From NCBI RefSeq assembly GCF_000420385.1, contig NZ_ATUV01000001.1, forward strand, positions 930,001-994,000: DNA of 64,000 nt, read 5' to 3'. The stretch is from Hippea alviniae EP5-r. GTDB taxonomy: Bacteria > Campylobacterota_A > Desulfurellia > Desulfurellales > Hippeaceae. Positions within the stretch are counted from its first letter, which is position 1; every line of letters begins with the position of its first letter. A model generated the notes under the pieces. That model was not told the origin of the DNA. It worked only from the letters and a program-made list of their open reading frames with translations, and searched no databases. This document shows positions 27,314-35,466 of this stretch, piece after piece. Position numbers and translations under genes: made by a program.

Positions 27314-28873
27314 TTATCCTTTAATTTTATTTGAAACTTTACCAAGCAAAAACCTAATTTCCTTCTTAGCGGATATAATCACAAAAATAAAAAACATTAA
27401 AAGCTTCATAAATAGACCTTCATACTTGGAAAAACCATAGTATGAACATACAAAATTACAAATAAAGATATACAGAACAAATAGAATCAATGAAACGAGT
27501 ACCTCTTTGTTTAAAAAATTTATATTTACTCTATATCGTCTTTTTACATCAAAAAATAAAACAACTCCACGCAAGAAGCCAGCAATGCTCGATACCAAAG
27601 ATAAACCGAATACACCAAATAATTTAACAAAAAACCAATCAAGGAAAGCATTTAGTAAAACAAAAGGTAAACTCATAATTGTTATTGTTATTGTGTTTTT
27701 TTTAGATATATATAAATTACTCAGAATCTTATTGAACGGTATAGTAATCAACATAAAGGAATACCCCATCAAAGCCATAGAGGTCTTATTTGTAGACTCC
27801 GCGGTAAATCTACCATGCTGATATATAATAGATACTATATCTGAGGAAGCAACTATAAATAAAGCAATAACAGGCAGCATAACTTTAATAATAAATTTTA
27901 TTATTTCGCTTATCTGAGACTCTAATCTCTTCGATTCAAACACAACAATCTTTTCTGAAATATAAGTAAAAGAAGAGTAAACTATTCCTTGCGTAGCTAA
28001 TGCCGACACAACACTTATTAAATTAAAAGAATAACTAAGAGCTGACACATTACCAAAAGGTAAAAACGAAGCAAACGCCTTATCTACCATATTGTTCACA
28101 ACCCCTATTAAATCAGATATAAACAATGGTACAGACACCACAAATGCTTTAAAAGTCTTAAGCCCAAAGTTAAAAGAAAAAGGGATTAAACCCCACACAT
28201 TTCTACCCAAAAAATAAGAAATTAACAATACAAAAAAAGAAGCGACAGAAAAAGCTACTGGATACGATTTAGCTCCCTCAGTTGAAAACAATATAACAAG
28301 TATAGGTATAGCGAAAATATTAAAAGCAAAAAAAGGTAAAGAACTTTGCAAGAACATTCTCTCCGCTCTTAGAAAGGAGACAAACATATTTACCACTCCG
28401 CTAAATACCGAAAAGATGGTAAATATTCTTATATACTCATAAGAAAGAGATTTTAAATTAGCTGAAAAACCGGGGGCTAAAATAATTATAAAAAAATCAG
28501 GAAAAATAAAAAGTAAAGTATTCGAGACAAGGAGAAAAATAAGTGTTAATCCTAAGAAACTTTTAGTAAATTGTTTTGCAAGCTCTTCTTTTATCAACTT
28601 TTCTTCTAAATAAAAAGGAACTGCTACCAAAGAAAAAGATGATTGAACTGTATCAGCAAAAAATACCGCTGGTTCTTTAGCTATAACAATAGCATCAAAT
28701 GCAGGAGTAGTCCCAAACAAAGTAGCGGTTATAATTTGACGAACAAAGCCAAGAATTTTTGACCCTAAAGTAAATAGAGTTATCCACAACGCACCGCTTA
28801 TTATATTCTGTTTACTTGCTAATATTTTAGCCGACTTATGATTTCCTACCTTCTTGGTTTTATTCTGGTCCAT
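27314..28873 (-). CDS. MurJ/MviN-like lipid-linked oligosaccharide flippase
   Basis: A 519-residue MOP-superfamily membrane protein with about 13-14 hydrophobic segments. The N-terminus NIISGALWITLFTLGSKILGFVRQIITATLFGTT and AFDAIVIAKEPAVFFADTV are MurJ-like. MurJ flips lipid II. Placed between a WecA-like enzyme and glycosyltransferases, this copy more likely serves as the Wzx-type flippase for the O-antigen unit. The start lies 28 bases inside the preceding gene with no clear ribosome-binding site, suggesting coupling. Whether another murJ exists outside the window is not visible. Confidence 0.82.
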   Translation of the reverse strand: MDQNKTKKVGNHKSAKILASKQNIISGALWITLFTLGSKILGFVRQIITATLFGTTPAFDAIVIAKEPAVFFADTVQSSFSLVAVPFYLEEKLIKEELAKQFTKSFLGLTLIFLLVSNTLLFIFPDFFIIILAPGFSANLKSLSYEYIRIFTIFSVFSGVVNMFVSFLRAERMFLQSSLPFFAFNIFAIPILVILFSTEGAKSYPVAFSVASFFVLLISYFLGRNVWGLIPFSFNFGLKTFKAFVVSVPLFISDLIGVVNNMVDKAFASFLPFGNVSALSYSFNLISVVSALATQGIVYSSFTYISEKIVVFESKRLESQISEIIKFIIKVMLPVIALFIVASSDIVSIIYQHGRFTAESTNKTSMALMGYSFMLITIPFNKILSNLYISKKNTITITIMSLPFVLLNAFLDWFFVKLFGVFGLSLVSSIAGFLRGVVLFFDVKRRYRVNINFLNKEVLVSLILFVLYIFICNFVCSYYGFSKYEGLFMKLLMFFIFVIISAKKEIRFLLGKVSNKIKG

Positions 28874-29865
28874 ATCAAAGTACTGTAAACAAAAAGATAA
28901 ATACTAATAAAAAAGAATATTACCAACATCGAAAGAGATGTTCTACTTCTGAAGAGAAGGGCTAATACCTCAAAAGGCAATAGAGAAACCAAGATTACTA
29001 AAGAGCTCAAGTAATTAGTTTTCGTTAATTTTCTTGTCAAAATACTATGAAAATGCATTTTGTCAGGAGACATTGCAGGAGCACCTTTCAATATTTTTCT
29101 TCTATAGAAAGAGAAACAAACTTCCCAAACGGGATATATCATAACGGCAAGACAAAACCATGGAGAAATGCTACTATACTTAAAAACTATAGCTACTGAA
29201 AGCTCAGCTAACATAAACCCCAAAAAATAAGCGCCACCATCTCCCAAAAAAATCAACCCTTTAGGAAAGTTTAAAACAAAAAAACCAAAAGTAGCAACAG
29301 CAAGCATCACGCCAACTTTTAAAAGCTCATAATTATGCAAGAAATAAAGGGTAATATTAAAAATTATAAGGGCTATAATAGAAAACCCACTAGCCAAACC
29401 ATTAAGTCCATCTATTATATTTATAGAATTCGTCACGCCTGCCACGGCAAAAATAGTAAACAATATAGAAACCATGTAAGGTAAACCAACAAAACCAAGA
29501 TTTTCTACTCTAAACCCTGTAAGTAAAATGGCCAGGACAGCTGACAAAAAAGCTAAAAAAAGTCTGACAGAAGGTTTTACACCCCCTTTTAAATCCTCAA
29601 AAATACCACCAAAAAGGACAGGTAAAGATGAAATAAACAATTTTAACCCTATTCCATTGCAAGCTAATAAAGTTCCTACAAAAAAGGATAGAGCCACACC
29701 TATACCACCAGCTCTGGGGGTATCTTTTTTATGGAACTTCTGAGGCTTGTTTTCTCTTCCTTTATCTAAAAATATGCCCTTGCTTTTAGATATATGCCAT
29801 ATAAAAAGATTTAAAACTAAAGACAGATAAAAAACTAAAATCAATACAACTGAAGTATTATTCAA
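28846..29865 (-). CDS. WecA/MraY-family undecaprenyl-phosphate sugar-1-phosphate transferase
   Basis: A 339-residue membrane enzyme with about ten to eleven hydrophobic segments. Family motifs are FHKKDTPRAGGIGVALSF, SINIIDGLNGLASG, FLGDGGAYFLGF and the cytoplasmic HFHSIL loop. Such enzymes move a HexNAc-1-phosphate onto undecaprenyl phosphate, the first step of O-antigen or wall polymer synthesis. It is first in the cluster behind a clear promoter. The start codon is TTG, with AGGAG about 10 bases upstream. GlcNAc, GalNAc or QuiNAc specificity cannot be told apart. Confidence 0.87.
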   Translation of the reverse strand: MNNTSVVLILVFYLSLVLNLFIWHISKSKGIFLDKGRENKPQKFHKKDTPRAGGIGVALSFFVGTLLACNGIGLKLFISSLPVLFGGIFEDLKGGVKPSVRLFLAFLSAVLAILLTGFRVENLGFVGLPYMVSILFTIFAVAGVTNSINIIDGLNGLASGFSIIALIIFNITLYFLHNYELLKVGVMLAVATFGFFVLNFPKGLIFLGDGGAYFLGFMLAELSVAIVFKYSSISPWFCLAVMIYPVWEVCFSFYRRKILKGAPAMSPDKMHFHSILTRKLTKTNYLSSLVILVSLLPFEVLALLFRSRTSLSMLVIFFFISIYLFVYSTLIWTRIKPRR

Positions 29866-29949
29866 TTACAATATTCTCCTGACTACAAATCAGATTTCAA
29901 ATTCAATGCATCTAATAAAAATAAAAACATCCAATTCATATTACAGTTT

Positions 29950-29978
29950 ATAATATTTTTTTCCTTTTGAAGTTGCAA
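29950..29978 (-). promoter_or_regulatory. promoter of the polysaccharide cluster
   Basis: Minus-strand TTGCAA (29973-29978), 17-base spacer, TATTAT (29950-29955), giving a leader of about 78 bases before the TTG start at 29865. Confidence 0.55.
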
Positions 29979-30013
29979 GATTTTACAATATTTTACGATG
30001 CTTCTTAATTTTT

Positions 30014-30041
30014 TTGAATTTTACTCCAAACTTTGTAATAA
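30014..30041 (+). promoter_or_regulatory. possible promoter of the SIMPL-hemY pair
   Basis: TTGAAT (30014-30019), 16-base spacer, TAATAA (30036-30041), about 55 bases before the ATG. The -10 is imperfect. The 230-base divergent gap (29866-30095) holds no other feature that I can support. Confidence 0.4.
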
Positions 30042-30095
30042 TGATCCTTGCAGCGATAACTCTTTAAAAGAAAATGTAAGAGGAGGAGATGTGTT

Positions 30096-30767
30096 ATGAA
30101 AAGGATAGTTTTGGTTGCCGTAATAGCTATCCTACTTGCAACATCAACAAAAGCAGCCGAAGTTTCGGTTATATCAACATCATTCGAGATAAAAAAATTG
30201 GTAAATTGCGACAGGGTAAATATGACATTCAAGGTATGGGCTGAAGGAGACAACTACACAGAAGCCCTAAAAAGATTAAAGCCCATAAACAACGAGTTTG
30301 TGGGCTTTTTGAAGAAGATTTACGCTTCAAAATCGATAAAAACAGTTTCAGGTTATAACTCATCAAAAATGGCTTCTATTATAATAACGGTAAACAGCGA
30401 CAAAATAAACTCAACGGGCAGAGTTCTAAATTACATATCAAACAGACGCTTCCCGTATAAAACAGGCATAACAACAGTAAACATAAAATACACACTATCG
30501 GATAAAAAGGAGACAGAGATAAAAAACGAGATATTCAAAGAAGCCCTTGTAAAATGCAAAAGACTGCTATCAATAGTAAACAGCACATTAAACAGTAAAT
30601 ACAAGATTGGCTCCATAGATGTAAAATACTCACATCCGTTTTTTATCAGAGAAGGAAATATTAGAGCATTCTCAAAAAGCAGTCCAAACTCCAACTTCTC
30701 TCTATCATCTGGCCAAAAGCTGATAAAAGCCAATGTGAGATTTTCGGCTATCTTAACGCTAAAATGA
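30096..30767 (+). CDS. periplasmic SIMPL (DUF541) domain protein
   Basis: A 223-residue exported protein. The signal peptide MKRIVLVAVIAILLATSTKA ends at a likely AxA-type site near residue 20. The rest resembles the SIMPL/DUF541 fold: the repeated helix EALKRLKPINNEFVGFLKK and the strand pairs MASIIITVNSDKI and TGITTVNIKYTLSDKKE. Members (for example BP26/OMP28) are periplasmic and of unclear role. GAGGAGGAG precedes the ATG. The stop overlaps the hemY start by 4 bases. Confidence 0.7.
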   Translation: MKRIVLVAVIAILLATSTKAAEVSVISTSFEIKKLVNCDRVNMTFKVWAEGDNYTEALKRLKPINNEFVGFLKKIYASKSIKTVSGYNSSKMASIIITVNSDKINSTGRVLNYISNRRFPYKTGITTVNIKYTLSDKKETEIKNEIFKEALVKCKRLLSIVNSTLNSKYKIGSIDVKYSHPFFIREGNIRAFSKSSPNSNFSLSSGQKLIKANVRFSAILTLK

Positions 30768-32092
30768 GAGCTATAGTCGTAGGTGGTGGAATCTCTGGTG
30801 TATCTGCTGCATATCTTATAAAAAAATACACACCCTACGATGTTCTGCTTATAGAAAAGTCTAACTTTGGCGGCAAAGCTCAAAGCATAAGAAAAGAATC
30901 ATATCTAATAGAAACAGGCCCAAACGGATTCTTAGAGAACAAAAAAGAGACAATAAAACTCATTGAAGAGAGCGGCTTTGAAAACAGTATAATAGAGAGC
31001 AACGATGAAGCAAGAAGACGGTTTATATTCTCAGACGGCAGACTAAAAGAGATATCATCAAACCCACTGAAGCTGTTTAGCTCGGGCTTGTTAAGAAAAA
31101 AATCCATTTTAAACATACTAAAAGAGCCATTTATAAAACCTATAATTGAAGATGAAACTGTTGAAAATTTTGTAAAGAGAAGATTGGGCGAAGATTTTTT
31201 AAACAAAATCATAGGGCCTATGGTTTGTGGTGTCTTTGCAGGTGATCCGGCTATTATGAGCATGGAGTCAAACTTTAAAAGGATAAAAGAGATAGAAAAA
31301 GAGCACGGCTCTTTAATTAAAGGCCTTATAAATCTTATGAGAAACAAAAAGGCAAAGGCTTCTTCGGCATCTGGTGGATTTGACTCAAAACTGCTCTCAT
31401 TCAAAGACGGTATAAGCAGTTTTATAGAACATCTAAACAAAGATATAGATAAAACAAACGATGAGATAATATCAATAAAAAGCGAATCAAAAGGATACAC
31501 ACTATTTGGCAAAAAATCAGAATACAAAAGCGATATAGTCATATTTGCCGTTGAATCATACTCGCTTGCAAACATTCTAAAAAACACAGATTTAGAGACA
31601 TCAAAACTTCTAAACCAGATACCGTATGCACCAATGGCTGTTGTAGCCTTAGGGTTCAATAAAAACAAACTTCCAGATATAGTAAACTCATTTGGATACT
31701 TGTTTGCCCTTGATGAGATTAGAGATGTTATAGGTGTTCTGTTCGATTCAAGTATATTTCCGTTTCGCTCAACAGAAGATAAGTTTCTGATAAGACTAAT
31801 GGTTGGCGGCGCATTGGCAAAAGAGAGCCCATTTAAGAAAAACCTATTCCAAATAGCAACAGAAGAACTCCAGCGTAGCGCTAAAATATTCGCTCCATTC
31901 GAGTTCTCATATAAGGTAATTCACAAAAAAGCCATACCGATATACACAATGCAACACAAAGAGATTATAGAAACAACCAAAGCGTTTGAACTAAAGCATA
32001 AAGGCATATTTATAACAGGAAACGCCTTTTACGGTATCAGTTTTAACGACTGCATAAAATCGGCTTATAATCTTTTAAAAAAAATAAAATAA
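30764..32092 (+). CDS. hemY: HemY-type protoporphyrinogen/coproporphyrinogen oxidase
   Basis: A 442-residue FAD enzyme. The N-terminal VVGGGISGVSAAYLI binds FAD, and LIETGPNGFLENKKET is the diagnostic HemY motif. IGPMVCGVFAGDPAIMSMES is the substrate-side segment typical of the family, and FITGNAFYGISFNDCIKSA closes the FAD site. It performs a late oxidation of heme synthesis. HemY of oxygen-using organisms needs O2; in an anaerobe another acceptor would be required. A coproporphyrin-specific (HemY/CgoX) activity is possible. It ends at a strong hairpin terminator. Confidence 0.87.
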   Translation: MRAIVVGGGISGVSAAYLIKKYTPYDVLLIEKSNFGGKAQSIRKESYLIETGPNGFLENKKETIKLIEESGFENSIIESNDEARRRFIFSDGRLKEISSNPLKLFSSGLLRKKSILNILKEPFIKPIIEDETVENFVKRRLGEDFLNKIIGPMVCGVFAGDPAIMSMESNFKRIKEIEKEHGSLIKGLINLMRNKKAKASSASGGFDSKLLSFKDGISSFIEHLNKDIDKTNDEIISIKSESKGYTLFGKKSEYKSDIVIFAVESYSLANILKNTDLETSKLLNQIPYAPMAVVALGFNKNKLPDIVNSFGYLFALDEIRDVIGVLFDSSIFPFRSTEDKFLIRLMVGGALAKESPFKKNLFQIATEELQRSAKIFAPFEFSYKVIHKKAIPIYTMQHKEIIETTKAFELKHKGIFITGNAFYGISFNDCIKSAYNLLKKIK

Positions 32093-32093
32093 A

Positions 32094-32119
32094 GGCAGGC
32101 AAAAAGCCTGCCAGGTTTT
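32094..32119. terminator. bidirectional rho-independent terminator between hemY and glnA
   Basis: Stem GGCAGGC (32094-32100), loop AAAAA, stem GCCTGCC (32106-32112). A T tract follows on the plus strand (AGGTTTTT), and the plus-strand A-rich stretch before it gives a T tract on the minus strand, so it can serve both converging genes. Confidence 0.8.
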
Positions 32120-33531
32120 TACACATCGAAATAGAGATAGAACTCTGCAGGATGCGGGATAGAGTTGACATATTTGATTTCGTTTTCTCTTTTGTACTCA
32201 ATCCAAGTTTTGATTAAATCTTCTGTGAAAACATCGCCTCTTAGCAAGAATTCATAGTCTTTTTCAAGCTCGTTTAGAGCTTCTTCTAAGTTTCTCGGCA
32301 TCTTTTCAACCTTAGCGAGCTCTTCGGGTGGCAAGTCGTAAATATTCTTATCAAGTGGCTCACCTGGGTCAATCTTGTTGATTATTCCGTCAATTCCAGC
32401 CATGAGCATTGCAGTAAATGCAAGATATGGATTGGCAGATGGGTCTGGGAATCTCACTTCTATTCTTTTTGCCTTTGGAGATGGCGAGTACATTGGAATT
32501 CTCACAGCTGCAGACCTGTTTCTTGATGAGTATGCAAGGTTAATAGGAGCTTCAAAACCAGGAACAAGTCTCTTGTATGAGTTCATTGTTGGGTTTGTAA
32601 AAGCGGCCAAAGCCTTGCCGTGCTTCAATATACCACCAATGTAATAAAGGCCTATTTCACTTAAACCTGCATAACCGTTTCCAGCAAACAAAGGCTTGCC
32701 ATCTTTCCATAAACTCTGATGCGTATGCATACCTGTTCCGTTATCACCGGCTATAGGCTTAGGCATAAATGTTATTGTCTTGCCATACATAAATGCAACA
32801 TTTTTTGCAATGTATTTATACTTCATAACATTGTCAGCCTGCTGTAAGAGTGATGCATACTTTATATCTATCTCAGCTTGACCAGCAGTTGCAACTTCGT
32901 GATGATGTGCTTCAACTTCTATGCCAGCCTTCTCAAGCTCAAGCACTATCTCACTTCTTAAATCCTGCAGACTGTCAAGCGGCGCAACAGGGAAATAACC
33001 TTCTTTATGTTTTATCTTATATCCGAGATTTGGGTCTTCATCTTTACCAGAATTCCAGATACCTTCAACAGAGTCAACAGCATAGTAAGATGTATTTGGT
33101 TTTACATCGTATCTAACATCATCAAGTATAAAGAACTCAAGCTCAGGACCAAAGAATGCAACATCTGCAATACCAGAAGATTTTAAGAATTCCTCTGCCT
33201 TTTTTGCTATCGCCCTTGGATGTCTCTCATAAGGCTCTCTTGTTATTGGGTCAACGATATCGCAGATAATATTGAGTGTTGCAACTTCAGCAAATGGGTC
33301 CATAAATGCCGTTGCTGGGTCCGGCATTACGAGCATATCACTCTCGTTTATACTCTTCCACCCTCTAATTGAAGAGCCGTCAAAACCTAAACCTTCTTCG
33401 AAAACTTCTTCTGTAAACACATGTGCAGGAACGCTAAAATGCTGCCATGTTCCAAGTAAATCAACGAACCTTACATCAACAATCTTAATGTCTTCTTCCT
33501 GAATCTTTTTTACGATTTCTTCAACCGTCAT
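32119..33531 (-). CDS. glnA: glutamine synthetase, type I
   Basis: A 470-residue dodecameric-type glutamine synthetase that makes glutamine from glutamate, ammonia and ATP. Visible signatures are [12 protein letters not shown], the glutamate-binding [18 protein letters not shown] (GSI pattern) and the metal/ATP segment RSAAVRIP. The adenylylation-loop tyrosine is present in [10 protein letters not shown], so control by adenylylation is possible. I set the start at the ATG (33531) with GGAGG 8 bases upstream, not the GTG five codons earlier. A sigma-54-type promoter lies upstream and a NifA-like activator is divergent, pointing to nitrogen control. Confidence 0.95.
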   Translation of the reverse strand: MTVEEIVKKIQEEDIKIVDVRFVDLLGTWQHFSVPAHVFTEEVFEEGLGFDGSSIRGWKSINESDMLVMPDPATAFMDPFAEVATLNIICDIVDPITREPYERHPRAIAKKAEEFLKSSGIADVAFFGPELEFFILDDVRYDVKPNTSYYAVDSVEGIWNSGKDEDPNLGYKIKHKEGYFPVAPLDSLQDLRSEIVLELEKAGIEVEAHHHEVATAGQAEIDIKYASLLQQADNVMKYKYIAKNVAFMYGKTITFMPKPIAGDNGTGMHTHQSLWKDGKPLFAGNGYAGLSEIGLYYIGGILKHGKALAAFTNPTMNSYKRLVPGFEAPINLAYSSRNRSAAVRIPMYSPSPKAKRIEVRFPDPSANPYLAFTAMLMAGIDGIINKIDPGEPLDKNIYDLPPEELAKVEKMPRNLEEALNELEKDYEFLLRGDVFTEDLIKTWIEYKRENEIKYVNSIPHPAEFYLYFDV

Positions 33532-33567
33532 ACCTTTTACCTCCACTTAAAGTTTTGTCGGTTTTAG

Positions 33568-33583
33568 AGCAAAAGCAGTTCCA
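33568..33583 (-). promoter_or_regulatory. sigma-54 (-24/-12) promoter of glnA
   Basis: The minus strand reads TGGAAC-N5-TTGCT, one mismatch from the consensus TGGCAC-N5-TTGCW. The invariant GG and GC are exactly 10 bases apart. Transcription is predicted near 33557, about 26 bases before the glnA ATG. The divergent gene encodes a sigma-54 activator. Confidence 0.75.
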
Positions 33584-33637
33584 TTACTGTTTTAATAGGA
33601 ATTTTTACAAACTTAACGCCTTTTAAAACATTTATGC

Positions 33638-33666
33638 TTGCTATTTTGAATACATTTTTGTAAAAT
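33638..33666 (+). promoter_or_regulatory. promoter of the NifA-like activator
   Basis: TTGCTA (33638-33643), 17-base spacer, TAAAAT (33661-33666). The predicted start near 33673 is only 4 bases before the ATG. A dyad TTGT-N7-ACAA (33658-33672) overlaps the -10 and could be an operator. Confidence 0.5.
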
Positions 33667-33676
33667 TGACAACACT

Positions 33677-35221
33677 ATGATAGTGCAACAGATAAATATA
33701 AAAGAAGGATATCTGAACATTATCCACGAAGCAAGCAAAATATTAAGTAAAAAGAACACACTAAACGAATCACTTAAGGAGATATTGAAAATCTTATACT
33801 CATACTGGGATGCTCCAATCTCATTTGTCGTGTTATATGATGAGCAGATAGGTGCATTGAAAATAGCAGAAAGTTTTGGTATGACAAAAAAGGAAGTATC
33901 TAAAGGTGTATTCAAAAATGGAGAGGGTGTTGTTGGAAGTATCTTTAAAAATGAACTACCAGCTGTTATTTACGACATAAAAAACAATCCAAAATACCTA
34001 AACAAAACAAAATTAACGAAAAGAGTAAGTGAAGAGCTTGTATTCTTGGGCGTTCCTATAAAGGTTGGTGGAGAGAAGTTCGGAGTTTTATGCACATACA
34101 AAGAGAAATCAAAGGGATTCTCCCACGATGACGCAATAAAGATGCTTTCAACACTCGCAACATTGATTGGTTTGACAAAAAAGATGTATGAGAGAATGGA
34201 AGAAGAGCGTAAATACTGGCAGGAAGAAAAAGAGATTCTTTTAAGCACAATAAGCAAAGAAGCAATAGCCTTAAACGATATAATCGGTGTATCTGATGCA
34301 ATCTCTAATTTAAAAAAGGTCTTGCTCAAAGTTGCAACAACAGATTCAACAATTCTAATAACAGGAGAGAGCGGAACAGGAAAAAGCTTAATAGCAAAAA
34401 CGATACATAAACTAAGTCCGAGAAGGGATAAGCCATTTGCAACGATAAACTGTGCAGCCATACCAGAAAATCTATTAGAAAGTGAATTGTTCGGATATGA
34501 GAAAGGTGCTTTTACTGGTGCTACATCAAGAAAAAAAGGCAAATTCGAGCTTGTAGATGGCGGAACGCTATTTTTGGACGAGATAGGAGATATGCCATTA
34601 ACACTTCAAGCAAAGCTGTTAAATGTGCTTCAGGATAAAGAAATTTCAAGATTGGGAAGTGAGCAAACTATTCCTATTAATGTAAGAATCATTGCAGCAA
34701 CAAACAAAGATATAGAAAAATTAATAAAACTCGGGCATTTTAGGGAAGATTTGTATTACCGTCTCAATGTTATACCAATACATGTGCCACCTTTAAGGGA
34801 AAGAAAAGAAGACATACCGATACTGATAGATTACTTCTTAAAAAAGTTTAACAAACAATACAAAAAAAGAATCGGCATAACCAAAGAAGCAGTAAAGATA
34901 ATGGTTAACTACAGATGGGGCGGCAATATAAGAGAACTTGAAAATACCATTGAAAGGCTCGTAATTATGAATGACAAAGATATAAAAGAAGACGACTTGC
35001 CAACATACATAAAAGACGAAGCAGAAGAGCCAACAATCCAACAGCCATCGACTTTAACAGACATACCTTCAACCATAGAGTCAATAGAGAAACAGCAGAT
35101 ACAAGACGCCTTAAAAAAAGTTGGTTATGTAAAATCAAGGGCAGCAAGGCTTTTAGGTTATACAATCAGACAGCTTGATTACAGAATCAAAAAATACGGT
35201 ATAAAGATACAGAAGTTTTAA
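33677..35221 (+). CDS. sigma-54-dependent activator, GAF-AAA-Fis (NifA-like)
   Basis: A 514-residue enhancer-binding protein. An N-terminal GAF domain (about 20-165) is followed by an AAA+ domain (about 200-430) with Walker A GESGTGKSLIAK, the sigma-54-contacting GAFTGA (277-282), Walker B GTLFLDEIGDM and the arginine-finger region FREDLYYRLNVIPIHVPPLRER. A Fis-type helix-turn-helix (SRAARLLGYTIRQLDYRIKKYG) closes the protein. It has no receiver domain, so it is NifA-like, not NtrC-like; the GAF domain would sense a small ligand. It is divergent from glnA and its sigma-54 promoter. No ribosome-binding site precedes the ATG. It shares 4 bases with the converging gene. Confidence 0.9.
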   Translation: MIVQQINIKEGYLNIIHEASKILSKKNTLNESLKEILKILYSYWDAPISFVVLYDEQIGALKIAESFGMTKKEVSKGVFKNGEGVVGSIFKNELPAVIYDIKNNPKYLNKTKLTKRVSEELVFLGVPIKVGGEKFGVLCTYKEKSKGFSHDDAIKMLSTLATLIGLTKKMYERMEEERKYWQEEKEILLSTISKEAIALNDIIGVSDAISNLKKVLLKVATTDSTILITGESGTGKSLIAKTIHKLSPRRDKPFATINCAAIPENLLESELFGYEKGAFTGATSRKKGKFELVDGGTLFLDEIGDMPLTLQAKLLNVLQDKEISRLGSEQTIPINVRIIAATNKDIEKLIKLGHFREDLYYRLNVIPIHVPPLRERKEDIPILIDYFLKKFNKQYKKRIGITKEAVKIMVNYRWGGNIRELENTIERLVIMNDKDIKEDDLPTYIKDEAEEPTIQQPSTLTDIPSTIESIEKQQIQDALKKVGYVKSRAARLLGYTIRQLDYRIKKYGIKIQKF

Positions 35222-35466
35222 TGTCTATAGATAAAGGCAAGAATCTTCGCTATGGCTTCGTATAGCTCTTCTGGTATCTCTTCGTTTAGTTTGAGTTTAT
35301 AGAGACTCTCAGCCAATTGTGGGTCTTTCTCTATGTGTATGTCATACTCTTTTGCTAACTCTTCTATTTTCTGAGCCAAATATCCCCTACCCTTTGCAAC
35401 AACCTTGGGTGCGTTATCTTCACCTTGAAGATATCTCAATGCAACGGCCTTTTTATTTCCTTCCAT
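35218..35466 (-). CDS. FlhB C-terminal-domain-like protein (FhlB/YlqH type)
   Basis: An 82-residue stand-alone version of the cytoplasmic tail of FlhB/EscU export-gate proteins. AVALRYLQGEDNAPKVVAKGRGYLAQKIEELA and EIPEELYEAIAKILAFIY follow the FlhB tail after its cleavage site; the NPTH site itself is absent. Such small homologues accompany many flagellar systems, and some can partly replace the FlhB tail in substrate switching. The ATG overlaps the lptD stop (TGATG), so its translation is coupled to lptD, an unrelated neighbour. Confidence 0.8.
   Translation of the reverse strand: MEGNKKAVALRYLQGEDNAPKVVAKGRGYLAQKIEELAKEYDIHIEKDPQLAESLYKLKLNEEIPEELYEAIAKILAFIYRH

Noticed and set aside
20157-29865. 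The polysaccharide cluster considered as a recently transferred island
   Set aside because: It is more AT-rich and holds damaged genes, but I see no integrase, flanking repeat or tRNA target, so transfer is not shown by this window.
30880-31668. A 262-codon open frame on the minus strand opposite hemY
   Set aside because: It lies wholly antisense to a clear gene, has Ser/Phe-rich composition typical of reversed Lys/Glu-rich coding sequence, and shows no ribosome-binding site or family motif.
33970-34542. A 190-codon minus-strand frame inside the sigma-54 activator gene
   Set aside because: Antisense shadow of the AAA+ domain; its composition and lack of signals match a chance frame.
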